Below are positions 1 to 5,832 of a stretch of 6,139 nt of DNA, one piece after another. Origin of the DNA: CAYPTY01 sp965659005 (lineage in GTDB: Bacteria > Bacteroidota > Rhodothermia > Balneolales > Balneolaceae). How positions within the stretch are numbered: the stretch's first letter is position 1; every line of letters begins with the position of its first letter. The notes under the pieces were generated by a model, which worked only from the letters and a program-made list of their open reading frames with translations, was not told the origin of the DNA and searched no databases. Position numbers and translations under genes: made by a program. The stretch is taken from positions 1 through 6,139 of the forward strand of contig CBFHVG010000091.1 of NCBI GenBank assembly GCA_965659005.1, in the 5' to 3' direction.

Positions 1-206
1 TCATCTGGTAGTTTAGTTGTATGTAAACTATAATATCCATTATTATATTCATGGATTTCAAACGATGTTCCATATATTTCAAACGGTGGAGGAGGTTGTG
101 GGGATTCAACTTCTACAATATCAATATCATCTGGATTTGGAAAAAACAACTCTTCCTTACTACATCCAATTAATAGTAAAGATGTTAGTAATAAAATTCT
201 TTTCAT
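1..206 (-). CDS. Small lipoprotein, N-terminal part (runs off window)
   Basis: An open reading frame on the minus strand starts with ATG at 206 and has no stop before the window edge, so only the first 68 residues are visible. It begins with a short lipoprotein signal peptide: Lys2-Arg3, a hydrophobic run of Leu/Ile, and the lipobox Leu-Ile-Gly-Cys with the lipidated Cys at residue 15. Cys15 is followed by Ser-Lys-Glu-Glu, which resembles the Lys-(Asp/Glu)2 surface-export signal known from Bacteroidota lipoproteins; a surface location is therefore inferred. The mature part is acidic with a proline run (PQPPPP, residues 36-41) and then an aromatic, Asn-rich stretch. An AAAGGA site lies 5 nt before the ATG. 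The gene follows the stop of the 58-residue gene by 1 nt, so the two are probably co-translated. Composition is AT-rich. The function is unknown; I do not recognise a domain. Confidence 0.8.
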   Translation of the reverse strand, partial: MKRILLLTSLLLIGCSKEELFFPNPDDIDIVEVESPQPPPPFEIYGTSFEIHEYNNGYYSLHTTKLPD

Positions 207-207
207 A

Positions 208-384
208 TTAATCCTTTTGTTGAAGGTGAGACCTAAATCCTAAAATTGGTACATGGCCAGTAATTTCTATTTCTCTTTTCTTAATAAATTGTTTAGATAC
301 TTTAAGGGTTCCTAAATCAGTTTCGTTCATTACCCAATCTTTGAATAGGTAAGTTAGTAATTTACTTTTAAATGCTTTAATCAT
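208..384 (-). CDS. Hypothetical 58-residue basic protein
   Basis: Minus-strand frame from ATG at 384 to TAA at 208-210, encoding 58 residues. An in-frame stop lies a few codons upstream, so this ATG is the first available start. The product is Lys-rich, with a basic amphipathic N-terminus (MIKAFKSKLLTYLFKDW), a basic centre (KKREIEITGH) and no signal peptide, membrane segment or Cys. I do not recognise a family. Support for it being real comes from context: it ends 1 nt before the lipoprotein start, its last codons contain the Shine-Dalgarno-like AAAGGA used by that gene, and codon use is the same AT-rich type. No clear ribosome site precedes its own ATG. It could also be a leader-type ORF that couples translation to the lipoprotein, or a chance frame in AT-rich DNA. 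Confidence 0.55.
   Translation of the reverse strand: MIKAFKSKLLTYLFKDWVMNETDLGTLKVSKQFIKKREIEITGHVPILGFRSHLQQKD
212..217 (-). promoter_or_regulatory. Ribosome binding site of the lipoprotein gene
   Basis: AAAGGA on the minus strand, 5 nt before the ATG at 206. It lies inside the last codons of the 58-residue gene, so ribosomes finishing that gene would stop on top of the next start. It fixes the lipoprotein start together with the signal peptide. Confidence 0.55.
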
Positions 385-564
385 AATTAAAAATTAAGTG
401 TTAGTAAAATAAACTCATCGCAGTTTGCAAACCTTCTTCAGTTGCAAGATGAACTGATGATGGTATTGGATTTAAAGTTTTATGAAGGTCGAAAGATTTT
501 CCATTCTTCTCATTTTATAGCATCTTAAACGCTCACAAATTTATAAGCTAACTACTCGCACATC
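385..564. other. Intergenic region between divergent genes
   Basis: These 180 bases separate the minus-strand 58-residue gene from the plus-strand Asp-box protein gene and should hold both promoters. I cannot assign convincing -35/-10 pairs for either. A perfect 10-bp palindrome, GTTTGCAAAC, lies at 423-432. The possible gene remnant at 401-514 occupies most of the space. No Shine-Dalgarno sequence precedes the ATG at 565. Confidence 0.5.
401..514 (-). pseudogene. Possible gene remnant (C-terminal fragment without start)
   Basis: Minus-strand frame open for 37 codons between TAA at 515-517 and TAA at 401-403. The translation contains HKTLNPIPSSVHLATEEGLQ and ends in TAMSLFY, which reads like ordinary protein with mixed residues and not low-complexity AT-driven sequence. 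No ATG, GTG or TTG lies near its beginning; the only ATG is six codons from the end. It may be the 3' end of a gene whose front was lost, or a chance open frame, since 37 codons is short. The family is not recognised. Confidence 0.2.
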
Positions 565-3500
565 ATGTATATAAAACATTATGCACTCCTTTTTGTGATG
601 ATGTTAATGGTATTTGAACCAGCATCAGCTCAAAGATCCAGAAAATCCAGTCCAGCCAATGACCAATCTGAAGTAGCCAGTCAAAAATATTCTGCCTTTA
701 AATTCAGAAATATTGGTCCGGCATTTACCTCAGGAAGAATTGCTGACATTGCCATTCATCCTGATAACAGACATGTATGGTACGTTGCAGTCGGTTCTGG
801 TGGTGTATGGAAAACTGAAAATTCCGGTACTACCTGGACACCAACCTTCGATAAGCAATCAGTGTACTCTATTGGCTGTGTAACCATCGATCCAAATAAC
901 CCTAACAGAGTATGGGTTGGAACGGGCGAAAATGTTGGCGGCCGTCATGTTGCCTTTGGTGATGGTGTTTACCTGAGTGAAGATGGCGGTTCCAGCTGGA
1001 AGAATATGGGCTTACCTAAATCAGAGCATATCGGTAAAATCATTGTACATCCTGAAAATTCAGACGTTGTAATGGTTGCTGCTCAAGGTCCTCTTTGGAA
1101 TAAAGGTGGTGAACGTGGTTTCTATCTAACTGAAGATGGTGGTAAAACATGGACCAAAACCCTGGGTGATAATGAATGGGTTGGTGTTACTGATATTGTA
1201 GTTGATCCAAGAAACCCGGATGTAGTTTATGCAGCAACATGGCAGCGTCACAGAACAGTTGCTGCTCTTCTTGATGGCGGACCTGGTTCAGGTGTTCATA
1301 AATCTACTGATGGCGGTAAAACATGGACTGAATTGAAAAAGGGATTACCGGGTGGAATCAAGGGTAAGATTGGTTTAGCTATCAGCCCACAAAATCCGGA
1401 TTACGTTTATGCTGCCATCGAAACCGTTAGACGTGAAGGTGGTCTTTACACCAGTATGGATAATGGCGCATCCTGGACGAAAATGTCGAATACAGTTTCA
1501 GGTGCAACCGGACCCCACTACTATCAGGAGCTTTATGCTTCTCCTCATGATTTCGGGACCATCTATCTGGTAGATGTTCGTATGCAAGTATCTTATGATC
1601 ATGGAAAGACATTCCAGGTTATGAGTCAGAGTAACGTGCATTCCGATTCTCATTCACTGAATTTCGTGCCGGGTGATCCAAATTATTTACTCTTAGGCAC
1701 CGATGGCGGTATCTATGAAACTGTGGATGGCACAAAGAACTGGAGATTCATCAAAAATCTTCCGATTACTCAATATTACAAAGTTGCTGTTGATGATGCT
1801 GAACCATTTTATAACGTATATGGTGGTACTCAGGATAACGGTTCTCATGGTGGACCATCCAGAACGGATGAGCGTATGGGCATTCGAAATGCACACTGGA
1901 ATCGCGTACTAGGCGGTGACGGTCATCAATCAGCTGTAGAACCGGGCAATCCGGATATTGGCTATGCTGAATCTCAGCAGGGCTATATAAATAGACTGGA
2001 TAGAATCACCGGGGAGTCTGTATTTATTCAACCCCAACCAGGAGTTGGTGAAGGCGAAGAGCGATTCAACTGGGATTCCCCTATCCTCCCGTCACAGCAT
2101 GTTCCTTCAACCATCTACTTTGCTTCACACAGAGTATGGAAGTCTGAGGACCGTGGCGATAGCTGGACGGCTATTTCCGAAGACCTGACAAAAGGGAAAG
2201 ACAGAATTACTGAACCTATCATGGGTAGAACTCAAAGCTGGGATTCAGCCTGGGATTTATATGCCATGTCTGAATTCTCATCCATTACCTCTCTGGGTGA
2301 ATCACCTGTAAATGCGAATGTGCTTTATGCCGGTACAGATGATGGTCTTCTTCAAGCTACCACAAACGGTGGTGAAAGCTGGTCGGGTGTGGATGTTGGA
2401 AGCATCAAAGGTGTTCCTGCTAATGCATTTGTTAATGATGTTAGAGCTGATCTTTTTGATGAAGCGACTGTTTATGCAGCTATGGATAATCATAAAGAAG
2501 GTGACTTTAAGCCTTACCTGGTGAAAAGTACCGATTATGGTAAGAGCTGGAGCCTGATGACCGGTAACCTACCTGACATGGGTATGGTATGGAGAATCGT
2601 TCAAGATCATGTAAATAAAGATCTCTTCTTCCTCGCTCACGAATTTGGCGTTTACTTCACAGTTGATGGTGGAAAGGAATGGATTAAGATGACCGGTGGA
2701 CTTCCAACTATTGCCTTCCGCGATATTACCATCCAAAGACGTGAGAATGATGTTGTTGGTGCAACCTTCGGACGTGGATTCTATATCCTTGACGACTATA
2801 CTCCTCTCAGAACTTTGAATGAGGATATGTTAGCAGAAGAAGCTCACCTGTTTGATCCAAGAGATGGCGATTGGTATGTGCAGCGAAATACTCAAGGTAA
2901 CATGGGTGCTGATTACTGGTCAGCTCCTAATCCTGAATACGGAGTAAACTTCACCTACTATATGAAGGAAAGCCTGACAACACTCAAACAAGAGCGTCAG
3001 AACAGAGAAAAAGCTTTGGGCGATTCTGATATTCCATTCCCAGGCTGGGAAGCTCTGGATGCTGAGATGCGTGAAAAAGGTCCACAAGTTCATCTGGAGA
3101 TATATAACTCCAATGGTGACTTTGTTCAACGCGTTAGAGCAAGAACCTCAAAAGGGATTCATAGACTAAACTGGAATATGAGTACAGCGTCTCAGGGAAT
3201 GATCAATCCTGATCAGGGTGGACGTGGATGGAGCCGAGGTAATATGGCTCGCCCAGGTACTTACACTGCACAGTTAGTGAAAATAGTGGATGGCGAAACC
3301 ACAACTATGGGTTCTCCTGTTGAATTTGATTTAGTGCCACTCAGAGAAGGTGCCCTTCCAAGAAAGTCTGATGAAGAAGTATTGGCCTTCCAGGAAGAGG
3401 TTCAGAAATTCGCTAATCACATGCAGATGGTATCCACTAAAATGGATGATGCTGTTAAACAGTTGAAAGCAATGCAGGTTTCACTGAGTCGTTCAACAAC

Positions 3501-3825
3501 TCCTGATGCTGAGTTAATGAAAGACCTTCACGATGCTGAAATGAAATTTGCCGCTTTGGATACTAAAATGAATGGCAATCTACCACAGCGTGAGTTGCGT
3601 GATGTAACCCCAAAAACCGTTATGGACAGAATATCTGTTGCCTATAATGGTCTGAGAGGAACATACGGACCAACGGCTATGCATATGGATATGCTGCGTG
3701 TTGGTAAAGAAGAGTTCGATATCATTCATGAAGATCTGAAGCCACTCATGCACGATGTGCTTCCTGCTCTGATCGAACGTTTCAAAGCAAATGGTGCTCC
3801 TCCTGTAATGGGATTGGGACATTAA
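565..3825 (+). CDS. Secreted Asp-box (BNR/Vps10-like) beta-propeller protein
   Basis: A 1,086-residue exported protein. Residues 1-22 form a Sec signal peptide (Lys4, hydrophobic core to Phe17, Ala-Ser-Ala before Gln23). Residues from about 44 to 745 carry at least eleven Asp-box turns, S/T-x-D-x-G-x-x-W: near 83, 138, 189, 247, 297, 343, 385, 527, 599, 655 and 699, several degenerate. Spacing suggests two beta-propellers, about 44-400 and 400-745, as in the sortilin/Vps10 and WD40/YVTN/BNR-like superfamily. Residues 838-925 resemble a FlgD-like Ig fold (LEIYNSNGDFVQRVR, then GIHRLNW and RPGTYTAQL). Residues 930-1075 are mostly helical. The family start FRNIGP (47-52) is present and full-length members are about this size, so the gene looks intact. 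I see no C-terminal type IX sorting domain, so periplasm or outer surface are both possible. Relatives are often named glycosyl hydrolases, but Asp boxes are structural and no catalytic set is evident. The substrate or partner is unknown. It stands alone, with its own terminator. Confidence 0.93.
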   Translation: MYIKHYALLFVMMLMVFEPASAQRSRKSSPANDQSEVASQKYSAFKFRNIGPAFTSGRIADIAIHPDNRHVWYVAVGSGGVWKTENSGTTWTPTFDKQSVYSIGCVTIDPNNPNRVWVGTGENVGGRHVAFGDGVYLSEDGGSSWKNMGLPKSEHIGKIIVHPENSDVVMVAAQGPLWNKGGERGFYLTEDGGKTWTKTLGDNEWVGVTDIVVDPRNPDVVYAATWQRHRTVAALLDGGPGSGVHKSTDGGKTWTELKKGLPGGIKGKIGLAISPQNPDYVYAAIETVRREGGLYTSMDNGASWTKMSNTVSGATGPHYYQELYASPHDFGTIYLVDVRMQVSYDHGKTFQVMSQSNVHSDSHSLNFVPGDPNYLLLGTDGGIYETVDGTKNWRFIKNLPITQYYKVAVDDAEPFYNVYGGTQDNGSHGGPSRTDERMGIRNAHWNRVLGGDGHQSAVEPGNPDIGYAESQQGYINRLDRITGESVFIQPQPGVGEGEERFNWDSPILPSQHVPSTIYFASHRVWKSEDRGDSWTAISEDLTKGKDRITEPIMGRTQSWDSAWDLYAMSEFSSITSLGESPVNANVLYAGTDDGLLQATTNGGESWSGVDVGSIKGVPANAFVNDVRADLFDEATVYAAMDNHKEGDFKPYLVKSTDYGKSWSLMTGNLPDMGMVWRIVQDHVNKDLFFLAHEFGVYFTVDGGKEWIKMTGGLPTIAFRDITIQRRENDVVGATFGRGFYILDDYTPLRTLNEDMLAEEAHLFDPRDGDWYVQRNTQGNMGADYWSAPNPEYGVNFTYYMKESLTTLKQERQNREKALGDSDIPFPGWEALDAEMREKGPQVHLEIYNSNGDFVQRVRARTSKGIHRLNWNMSTASQGMINPDQGGRGWSRGNMARPGTYTAQLVKIVDGETTTMGSPVEFDLVPLREGALPRKSDEEVLAFQEEVQKFANHMQMVSTKMDDAVKQLKAMQVSLSRSTTPDAELMKDLHDAEMKFAALDTKMNGNLPQRELRDVTPKTVMDRISVAYNGLRGTYGPTAMHMDMLRVGKEEFDIIHEDLKPLMHDVLPALIERFKANGAPPVMGLGH

Positions 3826-3842
3826 TCGCCTGACAATTATTC

Positions 3843-3874
3843 AAAGCCTCCTATCTCTGATGGGAGGCTTTTTT
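3843..3874 (+). terminator. Intrinsic terminator after the Asp-box protein gene
   Basis: A near-perfect hairpin begins 17 nt after the stop codon. The left arm AAGCCTCCTATC (3844-3855) pairs with GATGGGAGGCTT (3859-3870) around a three-base loop TCT, giving 12 pairs with one G-T wobble; A3843 and T3871 can extend it. Six T residues (3869-3874) follow. It separates the large gene from the arsenic operon. Confidence 0.92.
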
Positions 3875-3893
3875 ATGTAATAAACTTTTTGCC

Positions 3894-3922
3894 TTGTTTC
3901 AAAAAATTAAACTCACTACTAT
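3894..3922 (+). promoter_or_regulatory. Candidate promoter of the arsenic operon
   Basis: TTGTTT at 3894-3899 and TACTAT at 3917-3922 are 17 bp apart, fitting a sigma70-type -35/-10 pair. The same DNA also fits the Bacteroidota layout, with TTG then TACTATTC (compare TAnnTTTG) 20 nt later. Transcription would start near 3929, inside the inverted repeat, about 40 nt before the arsR ATG. Matches to consensus are partial, so this is a candidate. Confidence 0.5.
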
Positions 3923-3951
3923 TCATCGTATTACTACGATAAATGATGAAT
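3921..3951. promoter_or_regulatory. Probable ArsR operator (nested inverted repeats)
   Basis: ATCGTA (3925-3930) and TACGAT (3935-3940) form a perfect inverted repeat around TTAC. A second inverted repeat, ATTCATC (3921-3927) and GATGAAT (3945-3951), surrounds it with a centre shifted by about 3.5 bp. ArsR/SmtB dimers typically bind such AT-rich inverted repeats at or next to the -10 element. The position, 16 nt before arsR and overlapping the candidate -10 box, fits autorepression relieved by arsenite. Confidence 0.65.
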
Positions 3952-3966
3952 GCTTGAATAAACAGC

Positions 3967-4299
3967 ATGGCAATTACCAAAACAGAGCTTTTTACTGAAG
4001 AGCTTCAACAGACGGCTGAAATGCTAAAAGCCATGGGGCACCCGGCTCGATTAGCTATTCTTGAATTACTTGCTCAGCAAAACACCTGTGTCTGCGGCGA
4101 CATAACTGATGAACTACCACTCGCCCAATCTACCATTTCTCAGCACCTGAAGGCTCTGAAGTCAGCAGGACTTATTCAGGGAACCATTGACGGTGTGCGA
4201 ACCTGCTATTGCCTGAGTGAGGATGGAATCCAAATGTTGAAAAAGCTTGCTGTAGCCTTCATCGAAGATCTTGACTCGAACTCAAAAACCCATTGCTGA
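3967..4299 (+). CDS. arsR: ArsR-family arsenic-responsive repressor
   Basis: A 110-residue winged-helix repressor of the ArsR/SmtB family, expected to bind the operator just upstream and release it when As(III) or Sb(III) binds. Family features in order: KAMGHPARLAILELL (21-35), the metal-site helix with Cys41-Val-Cys43 (NTCVCGDI), the recognition helix AQSTISQHLKALKSAGLI (53-70), and the wing with GVRTCYCL (76-83). Cys41 and Cys43 correspond to the Cys-Val-Cys of E. coli-type ArsR sites. Additional Cys at 80, 82 and 110 are present, so the third sulfur ligand cannot be assigned by eye. Length is normal. It is the first gene of the operon; its stop is 1 nt before the arsM ATG, so the two are translationally coupled. 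There is no Shine-Dalgarno site before its ATG. The metal is inferred from the Cys motif and from arsM and the arsenate reductase downstream. Confidence 0.93.
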   Translation: MAITKTELFTEELQQTAEMLKAMGHPARLAILELLAQQNTCVCGDITDELPLAQSTISQHLKALKSAGLIQGTIDGVRTCYCLSEDGIQMLKKLAVAFIEDLDSNSKTHC

Positions 4300-4300
4300 T

Positions 4301-5212
4301 ATGCGAACAAGGGAAAAAACACCAGAAGAATTAAAAGAAACTGTAAGAGCAAAATACAGCCAGATTAGTGAACAAGGGGCCGACTACAATGCCCGCTCCT
4401 GTTGTGGCGCTGGTGGCGAATCCACGAAAGTCTATAATATCATGACCGATGACTATTCCGGTCTGGAAGGATATGCTAAAGATGCCGATCTGGGTTTAGG
4501 GTGTGGCCTTCCTACACAGTTTGCACAAATCAAGAAAGGTGATACTGTTATTGATCTTGGCTCAGGAGCCGGAAACGATTGTTTTGTAGCTCGAAATGAA
4601 ACCGGTGCTGAAGGCAAGGTCATAGGAATCGATTTTACAGATTCTATGATTAATAGAGCAAGAGCCAATGCAGAGAAACTGGGCTATAACAATGTTGAAT
4701 TCAGGACCGGTGATATTGAACACATGCCGGTATCTGATAATGTAGCTGATGTTATTGTGAGTAATTGTGTGCTCAATCTGGTTCCGAATAAGAAGAATGT
4801 ATTTGATGAAATATTCAGAGTATTGAAACCGGGTGGACACTTCAGTATATCCGATATTGTACTTGTAGGCGAGCTACCTCCAGCTCTTAAGAATGATGCT
4901 GAAATGTATGCCGGTTGTGTGGCGGGAGCTATTCAGAAATCAGACTATATGAGTCATATCATCGAAACCGGATTCAGAGAAGTAACTATTCAGAAACAAA
5001 AACCCATTGAGATTCCTGATGATATACTGAGTCAATATTTGTCTGAAAGTGAAGTTGCTGATTTCAATTCCGGCGATACAGGTATTTTCAGCATTACTGT
5101 TTTTGCACAGAAACCTGCTGACGAATTGAATTCCGACATGTCAGGAGAGGCAAAAGAACTTTCATCTGTTTCATCTTCAAATAACTGTCAGCCAGGATCC
5201 GGTTGCTGCTAA
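4301..5212 (+). CDS. arsM: Arsenite S-adenosylmethionine methyltransferase
   Basis: A 303-residue cytoplasmic enzyme that transfers methyl groups from S-adenosylmethionine to As(III), giving mono-, di- and possibly trimethylated arsenicals. The Rossmann-type methyltransferase core has motif I VIDLGSGAGND (83-93), GIDFTDSM with the acidic residue after strand 2 (109-116), and VLKPGGHFSISDIV (174-187). The ArsM cysteines are visible: Cys34-Cys35 (RSCCGAGG), Cys68 (LGLGCGLP), Cys156 (SNCVLNLVP) and Cys206 (YAGCVAGA). The 156-to-206 interval of 50 residues equals that between Cys174 and Cys224 of the algal ArsM of Cyanidioschyzon. After the core comes a Ser-rich tail ending NNCQPGSGCC with three further Cys. 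I chose the ATG at 4301, 1 nt after the arsR stop, because relatives begin near this point; an in-frame TTG at 4271 would add 10 residues and overlap arsR. The operon position between arsR and an arsenate reductase supports the arsenic role. Confidence 0.93.
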   Translation: MRTREKTPEELKETVRAKYSQISEQGADYNARSCCGAGGESTKVYNIMTDDYSGLEGYAKDADLGLGCGLPTQFAQIKKGDTVIDLGSGAGNDCFVARNETGAEGKVIGIDFTDSMINRARANAEKLGYNNVEFRTGDIEHMPVSDNVADVIVSNCVLNLVPNKKNVFDEIFRVLKPGGHFSISDIVLVGELPPALKNDAEMYAGCVAGAIQKSDYMSHIIETGFREVTIQKQKPIEIPDDILSQYLSESEVADFNSGDTGIFSITVFAQKPADELNSDMSGEAKELSSVSSSNNCQPGSGCC

Positions 5213-5214
5213 TT

Positions 5215-5220
5215 AGGAAA
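5215..5220 (+). promoter_or_regulatory. Ribosome binding site of the arsenate reductase gene
   Basis: AGGAAA sits in the 11-nt gap between the arsM stop and the ATG at 5224, 3 nt before the start. Spacing is short but it is the only purine-rich site and it supports this start. Confidence 0.45.
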
Positions 5221-5223
5221 TAG

Positions 5224-5832
5224 ATGTTTAGAGATTTAGAAAATTATATTGAGGATCTTGCAGACTCTTTCGATACGATTCCATCTGAGAGAAAAGAACT
5301 ATTAGCATCAGTAACCGATTATGTAAAGCAAAAGAGGGATGCTGGTGAAACGGTTAAACTGAACTTTATCTGTACGCATAACAGTCGCAGGAGTCATTTA
5401 GCAATGATTTGGGCTGGAGTGGCTGCTTATCATTATGGAATTGATCAGGTAGAAACATTTTCAGGTGGAACAGAGGCAACAGCTTTTAATCCAAGAGCAG
5501 TAGCCGCCATTGAGCGAGCCGGTTTCAAAGTAGTAAATCCGGGCGGGGATAATCCCAGATATGAAATTCATTTCGATGAGGATGTCTCCCCTTTCATTGC
5601 TTTCTCTAAGAAGTTCGATGATCCTGAAAACCCCACTTCAGGATTCGCAGCTATCATGACCTGTTCCGATGCAGATGAGAATTGTCCATTTGTCCCGGGA
5701 ACAGAATTCAGGGCATCAACTACCTACATCGATCCTAAAGTATCGGATGGAACTGAAGTTGAAGCTCAAACATATGATGAACGTTGCAAGCAGATTGGAA
5801 CTGAGATTTTTTATATGATGAGTTTGGTTTAG
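5224..5832 (+). CDS. arsC: Thioredoxin-type arsenate reductase (LMW-PTP fold)
   Basis: A 202-residue protein of the low-molecular-weight phosphatase fold, inferred to reduce arsenate to arsenite in the cytoplasm. The phosphate/arsenate loop is Cys50-THNSR-Arg56-Ser57, matching CX5R(S/T). Cys147 and Cys154 in TCSDADENCPFVPG (146-159) lie exactly six residues apart, as Cys82 and Cys89 do in the Staphylococcus ArsC, where the three Cys form the disulfide relay to thioredoxin. Asp170-Pro171 is the likely general-acid DP pair. The protein is about 70 residues longer than the classic 130-residue enzyme, with a helical N-terminal extension of about 40 residues and roughly 25 extra residues between the P-loop and Cys147 (about 105-139, acidic and aromatic). 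Bacteroidota relatives of this length are often annotated only as protein-tyrosine phosphatase. The redox triad and the ars operon favour arsenate reduction. The gene lies 11 nt after arsM and overlaps the convergent gene by 4 nt. Confidence 0.87.
   Translation: MFRDLENYIEDLADSFDTIPSERKELLASVTDYVKQKRDAGETVKLNFICTHNSRRSHLAMIWAGVAAYHYGIDQVETFSGGTEATAFNPRAVAAIERAGFKVVNPGGDNPRYEIHFDEDVSPFIAFSKKFDDPENPTSGFAAIMTCSDADENCPFVPGTEFRASTTYIDPKVSDGTEVEAQTYDERCKQIGTEIFYMMSLV

Noticed and set aside
17..211. Plus-strand 64-codon frame
   Set aside because: It lies opposite the minus-strand lipoprotein, which has a convincing signal peptide, lipobox and ribosome site; the plus-strand product is His/Tyr-rich with no such signals.
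423..432. 10-bp palindrome GTTTGCAAAC as an operator
   Set aside because: It is a single short palindrome with no promoter I can place beside it; chance occurrence is likely enough that I do not call it a site.
1427..3822. Several 60-80 codon minus- and plus-strand frames inside the large gene
   Set aside because: All lie within a long gene with clear repeat and domain structure; none has a recognisable product or its own signals.
565..3825. Sialidase or other glycosyl hydrolase function for the large protein
   Set aside because: Asp boxes are structural and occur in many propellers; I cannot identify the catalytic Arg triad or nucleophile of a sialidase.
4453..4840. Two minus-strand frames inside arsM
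   Set aside because: They are antisense to conserved methyltransferase motifs and carry no start signals or recognisable domains.
5224..5832. Protein tyrosine phosphatase
   Set aside because: The CX5R loop alone would allow it, but the added Cys pair with X6 spacing in CSDADENCP and the ars operon favour arsenate reductase.
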